This document shows positions 4,510 through 5,102 of a stretch of 5,102 bases of DNA, in pieces. The stretch comes from Phycisphaerae bacterium. Lineage in GTDB: Bacteria; Planctomycetota; Phycisphaerae; Sedimentisphaerales; Anaerobacaceae. The first letter of the stretch is position 1; each line of letters starts with the position of its first letter. The DNA is taken from contig DAOVNI010000139.1 of assembly GCA_030630315.1 (NCBI GenBank), positions 1 through 5,102 of the forward strand, in the 5' to 3' direction. The notes beneath the pieces are model-generated. The model did no database searches. It saw only the letters and a program-made list of their open reading frames with translations, and was not told the DNA's origin. The translations under genes were made by a program, and so were the position numbers.

Positions 4510-5102
4510 ATGCTGAAAGAATACCAAACAGTTGCGAATATTTCCGGCCCGTTGATGCTGGTCGAGATGGTCGATGAGGCCAAATATGGCCACATTGTCG
4601 ATATTGAGCTCAGCGACGGCTCGATACGTCACGGCCAGATTCTACAGGTCGAAAACGATAAAGTGCTCGTCCAGGTCTTCGAGGGAACACGCGGCATCGA
4701 TGTCGATAAGAGTACAATTCGGTTTTTAGCAAGGCCTCTGGAGCTGGCCGTCTCGCCGGACATCTTGGGCAGGGTCTTTAGCGGCCTCGGGCTTCCAAAA
4801 GACGATGGCCCCGCTATCATTCCGGAACAGCGGCGGGACATTAACGGCAGTCCAATCAATCCCTATGCCCGTAACTACCCGAATGAATTTATCCAGACGG
4901 GAATATCCACAATCGACGGCTTGAATCCGCTCGTGCGAGGCCAGAAGCTGCCGATATTTTCAGGTGCAGGCCTGCCTCACGACCAGATAACCGCTCAACT
5001 CGCCCGTCAGGCAACGGTCCTCGGCAAGGGCGAAGAGTTTGCAGTCGTATTTGCGGCAATGGGAATAACGTTCGAGGCGGCACAATTCTTTATCGACGAC
5101 CT
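4510..5102 (+). CDS. atpB: V/A-type ATP synthase subunit B, N-terminal 197 codons (3' end outside window)
   Basis: Subunit B is the non-catalytic partner of A in the A3B3 head and contributes an arginine to the catalytic interface. The frame is open from ATG 4510 to the window edge. The full protein is usually about 430-480 residues, so more than half is missing. Seen: the N-terminal beta-barrel with [19 protein letters not shown] and [21 protein letters not shown]; the conserved run [12 protein letters not shown]; and [27 protein letters not shown] (151-157) stands where A has its P-loop. Lacking the GKT of a Walker A motif, it shows this is B and not a second A. FAAMGI (181-186) follows as expected. 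AGGAG 6 bases upstream supports the start. The interface arginine lies beyond the window. Confidence 0.97.
   Translation, partial: MLKEYQTVANISGPLMLVEMVDEAKYGHIVDIELSDGSIRHGQILQVENDKVLVQVFEGTRGIDVDKSTIRFLARPLELAVSPDILGRVFSGLGLPKDDGPAIIPEQRRDINGSPINPYARNYPNEFIQTGISTIDGLNPLVRGQKLPIFSGAGLPHDQITAQLARQATVLGKGEEFAVVFAAMGITFEAAQFFIDD

Overview
The window is a stretch of a bacterial V/A-type (rotary) ATPase operon, read entirely on the + strand. The order is: end of subunit E (1-211), an unrelated multi-pass membrane protein (238-885), subunit C (895-1956), subunit F (2107-2430), catalytic subunit A (2540-4318) and the first 197 codons of subunit B (from 4510). E-C-F-A-B is the familiar core order of bacterial and archaeal V/A-ATPase operons. 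The K and I genes are therefore expected to the left and D to the right, but neither lies in this window. E belongs to the peripheral stalk, C caps the membrane rotor, F sits in the central stalk, and A and B form the A3B3 head. Whether the enzyme makes ATP or pumps H+ or Na+ cannot be told without the K ring subunit.

The organism is probably an uncultured PVC-type bacterium, most likely a planctomycete (Phycisphaerae or Sedimentisphaerales-like). This is inference. It rests on a bacterial V-type operon with moderate GC, on the membrane protein's C-terminal motif (which resembles small proteins I recall from Planctomycetes and Verrucomicrobia), and on intergenic repeat words that I recall as dispersed in such genomes. 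None of this could be searched.

The most unusual part is what lies between and inside the ATPase genes. (1) A membrane protein gene of lower GC sits between atpE and atpC with a strong ribosome binding site. (2) A perfect 11-bp-stem GC palindrome lies inside the atpC reading frame and seems to be an in-frame insertion. (3) The C-F junction (150 bp) holds three different repeat-like modules in a row, including a hairpin that would have tandem G-A pairs and a GUAA tetraloop as RNA. (4) The F-A junction (109 bp) holds a 25-bp imperfect stem built from octamer units. (5) The A-B junction (191 bp) holds a structured segment bounded by 9-bp inverted repeats and a separate perfect 12-bp palindrome. 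No stretch longer than 300 bases lacks a gene. No tRNA, rRNA, CRISPR array or transposase gene was seen.
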